Source: Latrodectus hesperus
Taxonomy: Eukaryota > Arthropoda > Arachnida > Araneae > Theridiidae
DNA length: 64,000 nucleotides
NCBI GenBank assembly: GCA_037975125.1
Contig: CM075852.1
Coordinates: forward strand, 7,249,792 to 7,313,791
Direction: 5' to 3'
A program made the translations under genes and the position numbers. The notes under the pieces were generated by a model. It made no database searches, was not told the origin of the DNA, and was given only the letters and a program-made list of their open reading frames with translations. Shown here in pieces: positions 1 to 10,650 of this stretch. Position 1 is the first letter of the stretch. The number at the start of each line of letters is the position of its first letter.

Positions 1-403
1 CTACTTACGTTTAGTGAAATTTTCTCAAAGGTCAAAGCCGAAAACAGCAAGACTTGGAGGATCCCTCCTACTCATGACTGGTACGAACAAAACCATCCAG
101 GGGCTGCCCTGAAGCTGAAGGGCAATAGGAAATTGCAAACCACCATTACCAGGCTCATTACTGGACATACTCGCACCCTTACATTCGTTTAGGGTCAGAA
201 AGTGTTCCCTGTGTGCCTCAGGTGTAATTTCCACCAAGCTTCTCCGGACCATCTGCTCTCCTGTCTGGGTTTGGAGAAGAGAGATCTTTTTGATAACCCT
301 GCGCTGGTTCGGGACTTTCTCTGGGCGAACGATCTACTGGACTTGGTCTAGATTGTACTAGATCAAGTGGAATAAGGAACAACAACAACAACAACAAAAT
401 AAA
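1..403 (+). mobile_element. LINE 3' end (ORF2 C-terminus and CAA tail), truncated by window start
   Basis: Frame +1 is open from base 1 and reads as the region after RNase H in a non-LTR retrotransposon. In order it shows PPTHDWY, a QTTITRLITGHTRTLTF-like stretch, an in-frame TAG near 190, a CxxC-H-C knuckle (VCLRC...DHLLSC) and a C-terminus ending LLDLV before a stop. About 30 nt later comes a (CAA)n tail at about 383-400. The same architecture occurs at 27981-28291 (minus) and 38356-39118 (plus), so these are one family. The in-frame stop shows it is dead. The 5' limit is outside the window, so length and target duplication cannot be judged. Confidence 0.8.
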
Positions 404-2327
404 GACTATCAAAAAAGGTTTGGGGTCTCCTCGGTCACTTGACCTGTCCACTTGTGGGGACTTGAAGAAAAAGTAAACGAAACAAATCCACGCACAATTG
501 AAGAACTGAAGATCGGGATTGAGGATGTCATCAATGGACACAAGAATTGACAAGAGTACAAAGAAATCTCTTCAAGCTTGCTCAAATAGGTGGTGAAGTA
601 GGTGGAAGTCTTTCAGTATCTGCAGTGAAGGGGAGTCATCCTATTTAATGCATTACCTTTTAATGTATGCGTTGACTTTATGGGCCGGTTTTAAGTAGTA
701 ACATAATACACCTTAAGTTGAAAAAGCAATCGCAATCGATCCCATCTCGCTATTGCTCTCACCCATCCATTGATTCTATTATAATAAAACTATAACTTGA
801 TTAAACTAAATACGATCACCAATTTTTGTGATGTATAAATAAGCCACTTCGTAAGCAAGAATTCAGCATTGATTAAATTCAGAGACCCCGAACAAATAAC
901 TTAACTTTTTATAAAAAAATACTTATCCGCACATATAAAAATCATTCTTGAAAACAATTCAAGTTTATTTGAAATGCTAATCCTTTTTTTCGTTCTGCAT
1001 AATTTCTCTTATAGCGATCATTTGTACTTAATATTTCATTATAAGTACAGTGCAAAATTTATACGGCTGGAAAAAAATTCCATCTTTCTTATTTTACTTT
1101 AATGCAACCAAAAGAAGATCAGAAGAACATTTGCATAATTGATATCGTAAACTCTTATGGTGCTTCTGATAATAACATTGTCTTGTTTTTTTTTTTTTTT
1201 TCAATTATTTATTGCAAAATAATTACTGATCCTATAATATTTTTTCTTACCTTCTTTAAGAGAAGGATTCAAATCTTTCAAGATATTCAAGAGATTTTCA
1301 AACGAACAAATTTTTTAAAATATAAAGATAGCGCGAATTAGGTATTTAAAAATTTTTTAATGTATTTCGCCCTAACAAAAAAGACTTCTAGCTTTTATAT
1401 AAATTATAATTATTGTAAAGAAACATTATAGAATTTATATATTAGTTTATGAAAAGCACTTTTGATAACTCGATAGTACAACATACAGTACATTTACTGT
1501 ATGATGTACTGTTTAACATTAGGTAATCACTATTCTATTCGATTTTGAAATTTTCAGCCATCTTTATTTTTCCTTCTTATCTATTTAATTATCCTCCATT
1601 TTGTTTTAAAGTGTTATATCCTTATTTTCTTTGTAAGTAATTCCAGTAAATATATTTCCTTTAATATTCAACTGAATGTTCCTTCAAGATGGACTTTATG
1701 AAATGAATGAAGCGAAAATGTTTTATGGTTTATATGTTATTATTTATATATTTCTACAGAAAACAAGGACTAGAATAATCATTTAGTTCTTTTTTTATAT
1801 TTTAATGAAATATAAAATTCAGTTATAACAACAATAATTATTTAATCCCAATCCGTAAATAACATCAAGGAAATTACTTTTGTAATGTTATCAAGGAAAT
1901 CTCTTTGATAGAGAACAAAACTTATCCTTTTATTTCAGTTTTGTGTGAGAAATGCGCTTCTGCAAAACCATGAGACAGCAATTAAATATTTTATTACTTA
2001 TGTCAAGACAATGATATTTTAAGACTCTTAAATCTGCCATAAAATTTAATAACGCAGCTATTTTATTTGCCTTTTAGAATAAAAAATGCTAAATTAATTT
2101 TATACTTTATATTTGGAGTCTGTAAAAATATAAAAATGGTGCCTTCCAATTTTATAATAAATTAAATTCATTTTTATATGTAAAGTATATTTAAAAAGAA
2201 GTTGACAGAATATGTATAAAATTAATTTTTATTTCAAAAGACACTTTTCTCTCCACAATTTTGGTAAGAAATTCAAGATTATATTCATATAAATTTGTTG
2301 TTTAAAGAAAAATATTGTAATTTCAAA
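404..2327. other. AT-rich non-coding DNA, no gene seen
   Basis: Only short chance frames occur here. The single structured item is a hairpin at 1475-1510, listed separately. Confidence 0.6.
1475..1510. repeat. Near-perfect 16-bp inverted repeat with 4-nt loop
   Basis: Arms 1475-1490 and 1495-1510 pair with one mismatch around the loop CATT. No flanking gene explains it. Confidence 0.75.
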
Positions 2328-2391
2328 TACGAGGGTCACTCTGAAATTTTTGAGATACCATTAGGTTTTTAAAGTTATACTTTCAAAATTT

Positions 2392-3432
2392 TAGGTGTGT
2401 TCAAAGAAGTCTCCTCCAGCATCAATGCACTTTTGCAGACGAATTTACCACAGATTAATATGCCTCAAGCCATTCATTTCTTTGAATAGATGAAAAAAAT
2501 GCATTTATGGCCACATCAATTTCTTCTTCTGAATGAAAACGACGTCCACGTAAGTTCTTTTTTGGATTAAAGAATAAACAAAAGTCACACATAGCTAGAT
2601 CAGGTGAATACTACGGATGTTTGATCACTTTAATTTGTTTCTGTTTAAAAAACTCAACTGTTAATCCGGCTGTATGTGAAGATGCATTGTCATGGTGAAG
2701 CATGAGTCCCCTAACATTCAGTTCTTGTAGAATTTCTGGAAGACATTTAGTGGTATACCAGTTTGCTGTTACTGTCTTCTGTCCTTCTAACTTGATAGCT
2801 TTGACCAATCCCGTACTCCTGAAGAAAATGGTGTACATCACTTTTTTCAGTCCGCGTTGTTTTTTCATCATTGTCGGCGTGGGATCGTCTTCAAAGACCC
2901 ATTCTTTGCTTTCTTGACGTGTTGGAACGTCAAAAAATGGTATGTACGTTTCATCACCCGTTACAATTTTAGAAATGATGTGGTGGCCAGCACCATTCAG
3001 CATATTAAGAGTTTCTTTACTGATTCTGACACGCTCCTCTTTTTGATGTTCAGTTAGATGATGGGGAACCCAACGGCAAACTACTTTTTTCATATGCAAT
3101 TCTTCATGAATGATTTTGTGTATGGCTGCGGATCCAATGTTAAGTTCCTTCTGTATCATTTGATAGGTACAGCGATTATCATCCATTAACATTTTTCGTA
3201 TGGCAGACACATTATCCAGGATGACTGCCGAAGGCGGCCTTCCTGTGTGTTCTTCATCCTGAAGAAAATTGCGACCTCTTCTAAATTCTCTAAACCATCT
3301 GAATATAGTAGCACGAGCTGGAGATTCATCAGCAAATGCTAATTGCAACCGTTGAACGCATTCTTCTTGATTGAATCCTGCTTTGAAAACGTAGAAAATC
3401 ATAGCGCGAAAATGTTCTCGCGTCAACTCCAT
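2392..3432 (-). pseudogene. mariner transposase, inactivated by a stop and a frameshift
   Basis: The protein cuts and pastes the element. From ATG at 3432 there are 273 codons: an N-terminal helix-turn-helix region (about 1-110), the mariner signature WVPHHL (121-126), first catalytic Asp in VTGDET (160) and second in LHHDNA (248). A TAG at 2611-2613 interrupts the expected HP-x-YSPDL segment. In the same frame the protein continues YSPDLAMCD, placing the third Asp exactly at DD34D spacing. A second stop at 2455-2457 ends that frame. The normal family ending (RLQKCIDAGGDFFEHT) is in another frame at about 2392-2441, so a small indel has also occurred. Active protein from this copy is unlikely. 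Few lesions suggest a fairly recent insertion. Confidence 0.9.
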
Positions 3433-3490
3433 TTTCTCTTCTGTTTAAAATTTATTCCAGGCTAAACAAGTTGAAGTAAGTCAGTAAAAA

Positions 3491-3569
3491 TCGTCTTCTA
3501 ACACAGAAGACGAAAGATAACGGCTTAATTTTAAAATACTTTGTACTTTAAAATTAAACCGTTATCTTT
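3491..3569. repeat. Two adjacent hairpins in the mariner 5' region
   Basis: The first has perfect 8-bp arms (3491-3498 and 3506-3513) around a 7-nt loop. The second has 23-bp arms (3513-3535 and 3547-3569) with one mismatch around an 11-nt spacer. Both lie between the transposase start and the right terminus. Confidence 0.8.
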
Positions 3570-3714
3570 ATTTTGTAAATTCTCGTCTGCGCGTATCTCA
3601 AAATTATCTGAGTAACCCTCGTATATTTAAATGCTTTTTCTCATACTTGTATTTTCATTATATTATCACAAATTTTTGAAATGTAAAAAAATTGTTCTCA
3701 CAACTATACAAGCT

Positions 3715-3800
3715 AAATCTTTAGCCCTCCATTCAACAATTTGTTGGTTCGATTCCTATCTCGGGAGAGAATATTTGTAATGGCTTGGTGTCCATACTTT
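3715..3800 (+). mobile_element. Possible decayed tRNA-derived SINE head
   Basis: An exact box B-like GGTTCGATTCC is followed by CTATCTCGGG, similar to the segment after box B in the copy at 16825-16943. Box A is not convincing. It is too decayed to set ends. Confidence 0.35.
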
Positions 3801-3879
3801 AAAGTGTTGATTTCAGTCCAATTAGCTCTTGTATGCAAGTGATTTCAGTCTCTCGATAAATACATACATATATACAATG

Positions 3880-4049
3880 GGTAATCGATCAACGAACATA
3901 ATCCGTTACAAGACTTGGTTCGCTAACCGATCATCGATTTACCACGGATAAATTTTCTTTTTATTTTATTAATTTAATGTTTCTTTTATTTTCAGTGAAT
4001 ATGTTTTATCTACCTTTAAGAAAATATTAAGAAATAGTACTTATTTTTG
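3880..4049. other. Non-coding spacer with an imperfect palindromic stretch
   Basis: From about 3880 to 3950 the sequence contains GTAATCGAT and a facing ATCGATTTAC, giving an imperfect inverted repeat. Nothing else is seen before the Tc1-like element. Confidence 0.4.
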
Positions 4050-5355
4050 TCTGTGAAAAAAGGAGGACATCTGCAAAAATATTCTAGTTTCGGAGTTTGT
4101 AGCAGTTAAATATGTTGAAAACGCTGTTCTTTTAAACTGTCTTTCTTTCAAAAGATATATTTTGTTTAAAAAAATTCTTAATTTTTATACAGTTAAAATG
4201 CTTAGAGGGAGAGAGAAATTGCAAGGCATTCATCAGTCCAAACGTTGTTTGGAACTTCTTGAAAAATCCAAAGATTCATAGAGGAAAGTAAAGACTGAAA
4301 GATATAAAAAATTGACACCACGTGATCAAAAGAAAATCCTTAAAGAACTCTAAGAAAACGTGTAGAAGCATTGGGCAAACGGAAGACCCATCTGGAATCA
4401 CACATGTAACCAGAAAAACACTTTACTATTACATAAAAAGATCGGATACGTTTACATTCAAGAAAAGAAAGCACCATTTTAAATGGAACGCAAGGCACAT
4501 TGAGTCCCGGCTTGCTGTGAGCCAAAGAACACATGACTTGGAACTCCAAATGGATTTCACTTATTTTCTCGGATGAAAATAAATGCAATTTAGATTACCC
4601 AGATGATTATCAATATTATTGGCATTGTCTGGGTTACACATGAAAAAACTTATTCTACCAGACAGATTGGAAGACGCACTTTGGATAGCTGTTGGGGACG
4701 GGGGAAAGACTAATTTAGTGTTTCTGGATGGAAGACAGAAACATTCAAATTGCATTTATCTCTTAAATTCAGTGCTTCTTCCCTATGGCGCTGAGCTAGG
4801 GGGAAAAGTTGGATATTTCAGCAGTATGGAACATCAATTCACACAACCAATGCAATGACATTAAAAATGGTTTGAAACAAATAATGTTTGGGTTTTGCCT
4901 AGCCTACTAAAATTCCAGACCTCAATATTGTCAAAAATGTATGGTCAGTAATTCTTCGGCGTTTTTACGCCAGAGGCAAGCAATATGAATATTCGATTGA
5001 ACTTCGAGAAGCTGTGAATTGTGTTTCGGACAATTTTTTGTCAAACCGAAATTCAAGACTTATATGATTCAATGACAAATGAAGTCTTTGAAGTAATTAA
5101 AGCAAATTGGAGAAAAATTTCTTATTAACAAGACTTATATTCAATATTTAGAGCTGTCCTACTTTTTTCACACAGTGTGATGTGGTTAAAGTTAATTTTT
5201 AATTGAAATAAGCAAGAAGTTTTTTATTTCATGTTAGAGATATAGTTATCTGATTGTACACAAGTTTTTAAAAGTGCTGTAATAAAATTATTTTGTAAAA
5301 ATTCAAAGTTCTTCTTTTATTTGAAAAATACCTAGTGTGTCCTACTTTTTTCACG

Positions 5356-5358
<3 letters not shown>
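4050..5358 (+). mobile_element. Decayed Tc1-like DNA transposon with internal repeat of its terminus
   Basis: The left end (GTGAAAAAAGGAGGACATCT, about 4053-4072) and right end (reverse complement GTGAAAAAAGTAGGACACAC, up to about 5358) form inverted repeats. A second copy of the right terminus (GTCCTACTTTTTTCACACA) sits about 183 bp inside at about 5155-5175, which resembles the IR/DR ends of some Tc1 families. The right end runs straight into a (TA)n array. A transposase relic lies between. Confidence 0.7.
4198..5130 (+). pseudogene. Tc1-like transposase relic
   Basis: Reading from ATG at 4198 gives a plausible N-terminus (LTPRDQKKIL helix-turn-helix region) broken by several stops. The DDE core survives in pieces: IFSDENKCNLDYPDDYQYYW near 4565, then GDGGKTNLVFLDGRQKHS in another frame near 4693, then PDLNIVKNVWSVILRRFYARGKQY near 4915. 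In the last piece the codon for the catalytic Glu is AAA (Lys, 4933-4935). Multiple frameshifts and the lost catalytic residue make it non-functional. Confidence 0.8.

Positions 5359-5426
<68 letters not shown>
5359..5426. repeat. (TA)n microsatellite
   Basis: About 34 uninterrupted TA units directly follow the right terminus of the Tc1-like element. Confidence 0.97.
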
Positions 5427-5429
<3 letters not shown>

Positions 5430-6253
5430 TTTAATTATTTGATTGGTTCATTTTTTTGTTATTAAAGTTATAAGGATAATAATGTTTTATGTACTTTTTT
5501 ATTAGCGAAATAAGTAAATAAATTGCTGCCTAAGTGAATAAATTGCGATCTACATTAAAAAATATAAAAAAATTAAACTTTTCTTTTATCCAGCATTAAA
5601 TTTTAACATTAACTATAAATTAGCAACGTATCTTATAAACTTTGAACTTCTTACAATGGTAAACTTATTGTTAAAATAGAAAATTTGGAAAATGTATACA
5701 CATGTGCATGAAAATCAATAATTCTTTTCGGTTTCTGTCCATATTGTAAAACTATTCACTTGTACTTCATAATATATAAATTAGTTGAAATAAGTTAGAA
5801 AGGAATCAATTTTTGCCTTTCCAGTTTTTGAATTTACTGAAATAAATCTCCGCTCCACTTGTCAAAATTTTTATTACTTGAAAACACCTTCAAGCTATTC
5901 ATTCTTTTTAAGTAACAAACTAATGGAAGTTGAATTTTTTTACTTATGAGAAACAGAATTTTGCCATTTTGTGAATTTGCTAAATTTTGTATTTATTAAC
6001 GATTCCCAATTGTATTGAAATACATTATATATAAATATTGCAATATGTTCTTGCACAGAACGCTTTTAATATAATTTGCAAAACCTTTTTGTAATTTATA
6101 GTTCTGTGAAAAATTTAGATGGCAATTGTAAAGTCATTCGACGTTGTGTTAGATTAATCAAATACAAAATGAGAAAATTATTCACCGCGTGTGAACTTAG
6201 TAGCATAGATTTTTATGATTTCCATGGTGACATATGTAATCTTTTTAATAGTT
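5427..6253. other. AT-rich non-coding DNA, no gene seen
   Basis: No frames of substance, no terminal repeats and no tRNA-like boxes were seen. Confidence 0.55.
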
Positions 6254-6515
6254 AGATACATTCTCTTCTAGAAGAAGAAGACAACTGAGGACGGGAAACA
6301 TAGCTGTAGTTTATATGTTTTCTATACGTTCCAGCAGAACTTTTGAGACCCACAAAAATTCAATGCGTAAATGGAAACGTTTTTACCACAAGTCTATTCT
6401 CATGTGCAATTCTAATTTCTTTTCCTCTTCAATAAGCAAACGATTAATCCTAACTGATCAAGGATTGCTGTGTACATTTCACAAGATGAACTGCAACTCA
6501 TATTTGTTTTCAGTT
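6254..6515 (-). repeat. Unclassified dispersed repeat, single copy
   Basis: Read on the minus strand this aligns along about 260 bp with 14484-14745. Shared blocks include AAATATGAGTT, TGTGAAATGTACACAG, ATAGACTTGTGGTAAAAA and GGGTCTCAAAAG. By eye identity is roughly 70-75 percent. A frame on the plus strand (FYHKSI..CNS) is shared with the reverse frame of the other copy, but I cannot tell whether it was ever coding. I see no tRNA head, terminal inverted repeat or target duplication. Confidence 0.7.
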
Positions 6516-8169
6516 CCCCACTAGAAAGTAGGCAGACGATTTCGTCCGCGAGGATCCGATGACGTCATATGAAAGTATCTCATTGCTAACGATACGTTTC
6601 TGGAATCAATTGCTTATTACCAAATATCAACTGACATATTTTTGATTTTCTGAATTTTTTTATTATACTTTTATCCACATTTTCCCCTATAACACCTTTT
6701 CATAACGAGGTATTTATATTCTGTTGATCTGCGTCACGATTTAAAATCCTATCTAGAGATTGACATTTTGATACGGTTATGGTCTTTCTGTATAAAGTTA
6801 AGACAATGTCAGTATTACTGTCATTACACCTTACTAATGTGCCCAAAAATGTGTTTTACAAGTAAAAATCTTATTGTTTTGATTACGTAATAACCAATTG
6901 TTAAAAGGGAATCGGTAATATTTTGGCCCATATACCTTTTCTATTTTACCTACTTTCAGGAACTGGTAGCATTAAAACTTAAAATTTCCCACATAATTAG
7001 CACTGGCCTCATTGGTTATAGGGGTCTTTAATGTACGTTTAAACATTTTCTATATTATATTTACTATTTTTAATTCAATTAATCCTATTTTTTTAATCTT
7101 TTAAATCTCACTTGCTTTCTGATAAATTGTTGAACACAGTAAACAAGTTCTTACTCTATAAGGATACTTTGAAAATGTTTGATAATAAGCAATAAATGAT
7201 ACTATTTTTTCAACATATGGTTGTTACAGCATCTTTTATGATTATGATAATTAACTCTATGAATTGAAAGTAATATATTTATAGGTAATTATAATTGAAA
7301 GAATTAGTATGAATATTAAAAGAGATGAGTAATGCATTATTGCTGACAAATATGATTTTTTAAATGGCAATAAATTAAATTTCTGATGTAGAATCCAGTT
7401 GTTATGCATATTTTATTAATTTATTTACGGTGTTTTTTGTTTCAAAGTATTAAATTAAAATTTTATATATCATATTCATTTCCCAAATTCACTTCACTTT
7501 AATGAATAAGCATTTATATAATGACATGAATCAATAATAATAAACTTTATTTTTAAACGTAAACTTATTTATTTTTATTTGTCACCGTCATAACAAAAAG
7601 CCTTGATTTATTTGCAAGAAAGAATAAGAACGTATTTATAATCAAAGAAAAATGTTGTTCCGTTTTATGAGCATTTTTCTAAAAAGGAGTCATTATAAAA
7701 AGAGATCTCAAATACACAAAGAAACTCACATCTTTTAATAGCTTTAATTACTACTATAATTAATAAAACATTAATAGATTTAATATTTTAAAAAGAATAT
7801 ATATACTGAGGTGGAAAAGATTAAACTTTCAAAACGTATATTAACTCTTTTTAGTTATAAAATGAATTTTTAAAGGCTACATACTAAAAGCGGTATTTTG
7901 TGATTGTTAAAAAGAAATATAGAGCAGCACTTAATGAGCTATGGTAAATCCTTTTTACAATATTACTTAATAATAAATTAATTAAAATATAAAACATAAA
8001 ACATTATTAAATAATATCTATAGTAAACGACAAAGATATTTTTGAAATGTATTCGCAATTTCTATATATTCAAAAAATAAAACAAATCAGATCAGAAAAG
8101 CAACTAATTCTTATTTTTCATCTAAAAATTTTAAAAGAAAAAAACGCTTCCACGCATTTAAAAAATTTT
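6516..8169. other. AT-rich non-coding DNA, no gene seen
   Basis: A short less AT-rich patch lies at about 6530-6570. Nothing could be assigned. Confidence 0.55.
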
Positions 8170-8181
8170 ATTTATTGATAT

Positions 8182-8575
8182 GTTGTGTTGTTGTTGTTAC
8201 TTATGACACTTGGACAAGCCAAGCTCGCTATGCCTAGGCAATACGAATTTAAGTCAATTGGGAGCGTCTTTCGTTTAATCAGAGCACCATGAAGGTGAAA
8301 GTACGACTTTTGCTCTTCAAATCCTCCGATAGATGGCAGCACCAGAGGATCTACTCCCTCAATTTTGGCATTGATCTGAAGGGGGAGTAAATTTCTCCAG
8401 ACCATTGCACCCATGGTAACTGCTCAACGACCGACCACAGGACTTTCGATTTCACAGATTTAACGAGCACGTATATCGCATGTACTCGGTGGGTCTTTTG
8501 GCGGCATTGGGAATCGAACCCCGTCCTTCCGGATGGAAGACCGATACCCTAACCACTAGGCTACCATGGCCCTCC
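8182..8575 (-). mobile_element. SINE-A, full-length tRNA-derived SINE
   Basis: On the minus strand the element starts with a tRNA-like head containing box A TAGCCTAGTGG (8553-8563) and box B GGTTCGATTCC (8510-8520). These form an internal RNA polymerase III promoter. A unique body of about 300 bp follows, then a 3' tail of (AAC)n after GTCATAAGT. A perfect 12-bp target duplication, ATTTATTGATAT, flanks it at 8170-8181 and 8576-8587. Related copies are at 34967-35302, 39790-39904 and 47394-47570. Confidence 0.92.
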
Positions 8576-8587
8576 ATTTATTGATAT

Positions 8588-9779
8588 AATTTTTGTATTA
8601 TTTTAAATGTTTATTACATATTTTTTGCTTTAATATATTTTTATTGTTTCTTAATATCAATTATATAATATGTATGCAGTGAATTTTTCTTAAAAGAAAA
8701 TATTACTCTAAATACAACTGGCTGAAGATTAGTGATTGTTTTCAGAAGTTGGAATACTTGGGAGAGAATACGATGTCAATCATAATTGATAGCTATAATC
8801 TTGGTTTAAAATTAATTAAAATCATTAATATATCCTTTTGGTCGTCAGTAAAATAGAAATGACGTCTTAGAATTCGGCAACGTTGATAGCATATTAATTT
8901 ATTACAATTATTAAAATTGCTAACTTTTTTAAAAACTCTCGATTTATCAACTGACTATAAAACTTGCTTAGAAAATTTCAAACACATTTATATTGATTCT
9001 AAATGAATGTCTATTTTCGAAGGAAAAAGAAAAGACATTTTTCATTTAACTATAGAAGATGAACAAGAAAGTTCTTCCCGTTTTTTCGTTGCCATTGAAA
9101 GAAGTGAGAATAAGCATGCAAATCAGTGTATGGCGTATTGAGACGATCGAATTTGTATCCGCTTCTCAAATTTTAAGACAGAACTGTTTTCTAATCCTTC
9201 TTTCTATCTTCTTGACTGCAAAGTTATACTCAGACAAGAAGATAGAGAGCAGAATAATGGAAATATTTGAACTTAACCATCTCTGTGTATTTATGATTCA
9301 TATAAATAGAACACGAAAATTTCAAAATAGATTTGTACCACATTCAGCATATATCATTGCAACAAATTATTTCTGCGTTAAGAAACGACAAAGGAAAAGG
9401 CGATGTAAAAGCAGCTACTTAATATAGTATCCAAACTGATTGTACCACATGAAAGAAACTCGCTTCAATCATAATCACATACGTAATTTTGAAGGGAAAA
9501 GGTTAATCATAAATAAATCATTTATAAGGTTTAGTGAAGTAACTTTTATAACTTGAAAAAAATTAGTAACAATTCTGTCGAAAAGATTAAGGGAGTTTGA
9601 TTAATATGTATTATCAATTAAAAAGAGGGCAGATACAAGACAATGGCAGAGGAACAGGAAAGGGAATGATAAAGATTATATAACAGTTGTTCTAAAATGT
9701 CACATTGCCTTAAATTAAATGTCACATGCGCCTGTCACATTGTTTTATTTTCTTAATTTGTGATGGCATTTCCAGCAGC
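8588..9779. other. AT-rich non-coding DNA, one unsupported open frame
   Basis: A 122-codon frame at 9059-9427 (plus) has no recognisable domain and no supporting context. I do not call it a gene. Confidence 0.5.
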
Positions 9780-10650
9780 GTACATTGTAAAAAATTGGGA
9801 TTTTGTAACATTTATGTCTTTAACCAAAAAAAAGATAGAAAATTTACAAAAGCATTTAAACCTTAAGCATAAATTATTAGGCTAAACTCGTTGGGAAGTA
9901 AAAATAAATGTAGTTAAAGCAATGCACATATATAGTTTGAATAAGCTTGTATTGTCCTTGGAGACTTTATTGGGTAAGTAACAATAATAAATCTCCCATA
10001 TTTTTTTTTGATTAACGATATACAAGTTCCTGAAGCTAAAATTCTATTGGATTCAATGCAAAAAAATGCCATTTATTTTATTCTCAATAGTAGAGTTCGC
10101 AATATTGTCCAAAATTAATTGTAAAAATAATCCAAGAAGAATTGTTTCAAGCAGAAACAATTCTTCTTGACCCGACTTTTAATTTAGTTCATAAAAAAAT
10201 TGAAATTGATAATTTAAGAACGAAATTTAAAAGCCATTTTTAGACCGAGCAAAAAGACTATCACGTACTTTGTATATTTCAGAGGATTTTTCTTAAATGA
10301 CGAATTCGAAAAAAGAGATGGATTGCATTTCAAACCAGTATATAATAAAGTTGTTGAAACCCCGATAGAGGATTTTAGATGTTAATTTTTAATAGTAAAG
10401 TTGATACTGTTATCGAACAATAAAAAAAGAAGTTGAAATACTATTTCCGATTACAAATTACATTGATATAAAAATCTTAGTAAAGCATGAAGTAGAAAAA
10501 ATTCCAGAAACAGTAAAATTTTATAACAGAGCTATTGATGAAGATTTAAAACAAAAATTTGGTTTGCTACGAGATTTGATTTTGAATGAAGCTGATATGA
10601 AATTCAAAAGCAAAGAATACTTGAAACAATTTGCCATTTCAATCTCATAA
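9780..10650 (+). pseudogene. hAT-type transposase relic
   Basis: Protein-like text survives in shifting frames. TRWEVKINVVKA near 9885 resembles the conserved TRW segment of hAT transposases of the zinc-finger MYM/DUF4371 kind. EAKILLDSMQKNA lies near 10036, KIEIDNLRTKF near 10200, and a run with KIPETVKFYNRAIDEDL near 10500. Stops and frame changes are frequent. Assignment rests mainly on the TRW segment and the order of hydrophobic blocks; another DNA transposon family remains possible. No terminal repeats were found. Confidence 0.5.
10133..10169. repeat. Perfect 16-bp hairpin, 5-nt loop
   Basis: Arms 10133-10148 and 10154-10169 are exact reverse complements around AAGCA. It lies inside the hAT-type relic. 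Confidence 0.85.

Larger units (their letters stand above)
2330..3621 (-). mobile_element. mariner-family DNA transposon, nearly complete
   Basis: Terminal inverted repeats begin ACGAGGGTCACTCTGAAA at 2330 and, on the other strand, ACGAGGGTTACTCAGATA ending at 3621. They match over about 30 bp with a few differences. TA dinucleotides flank both ends (2328-2329 and 3622-3623), as expected for a mariner target duplication. The 1292-bp length is typical of the family. The transposase is on the minus strand (see 2392-3432). Two hairpins lie between its start and the right terminus. Confidence 0.9.

Noticed and set aside
8172..8414. 80-codon frame on the minus strand
   Set aside because: It is the body of SINE-A; a similar frame occurs in the copy at 47394-47570.
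8500..8575. Functional tRNA gene on the minus strand
   Set aside because: Box A and box B are good, but it is the head of a full-length SINE with a target duplication.
9059..9427. 122-codon plus-strand frame
   Set aside because: No domain, signal or context; composition like the flanks.
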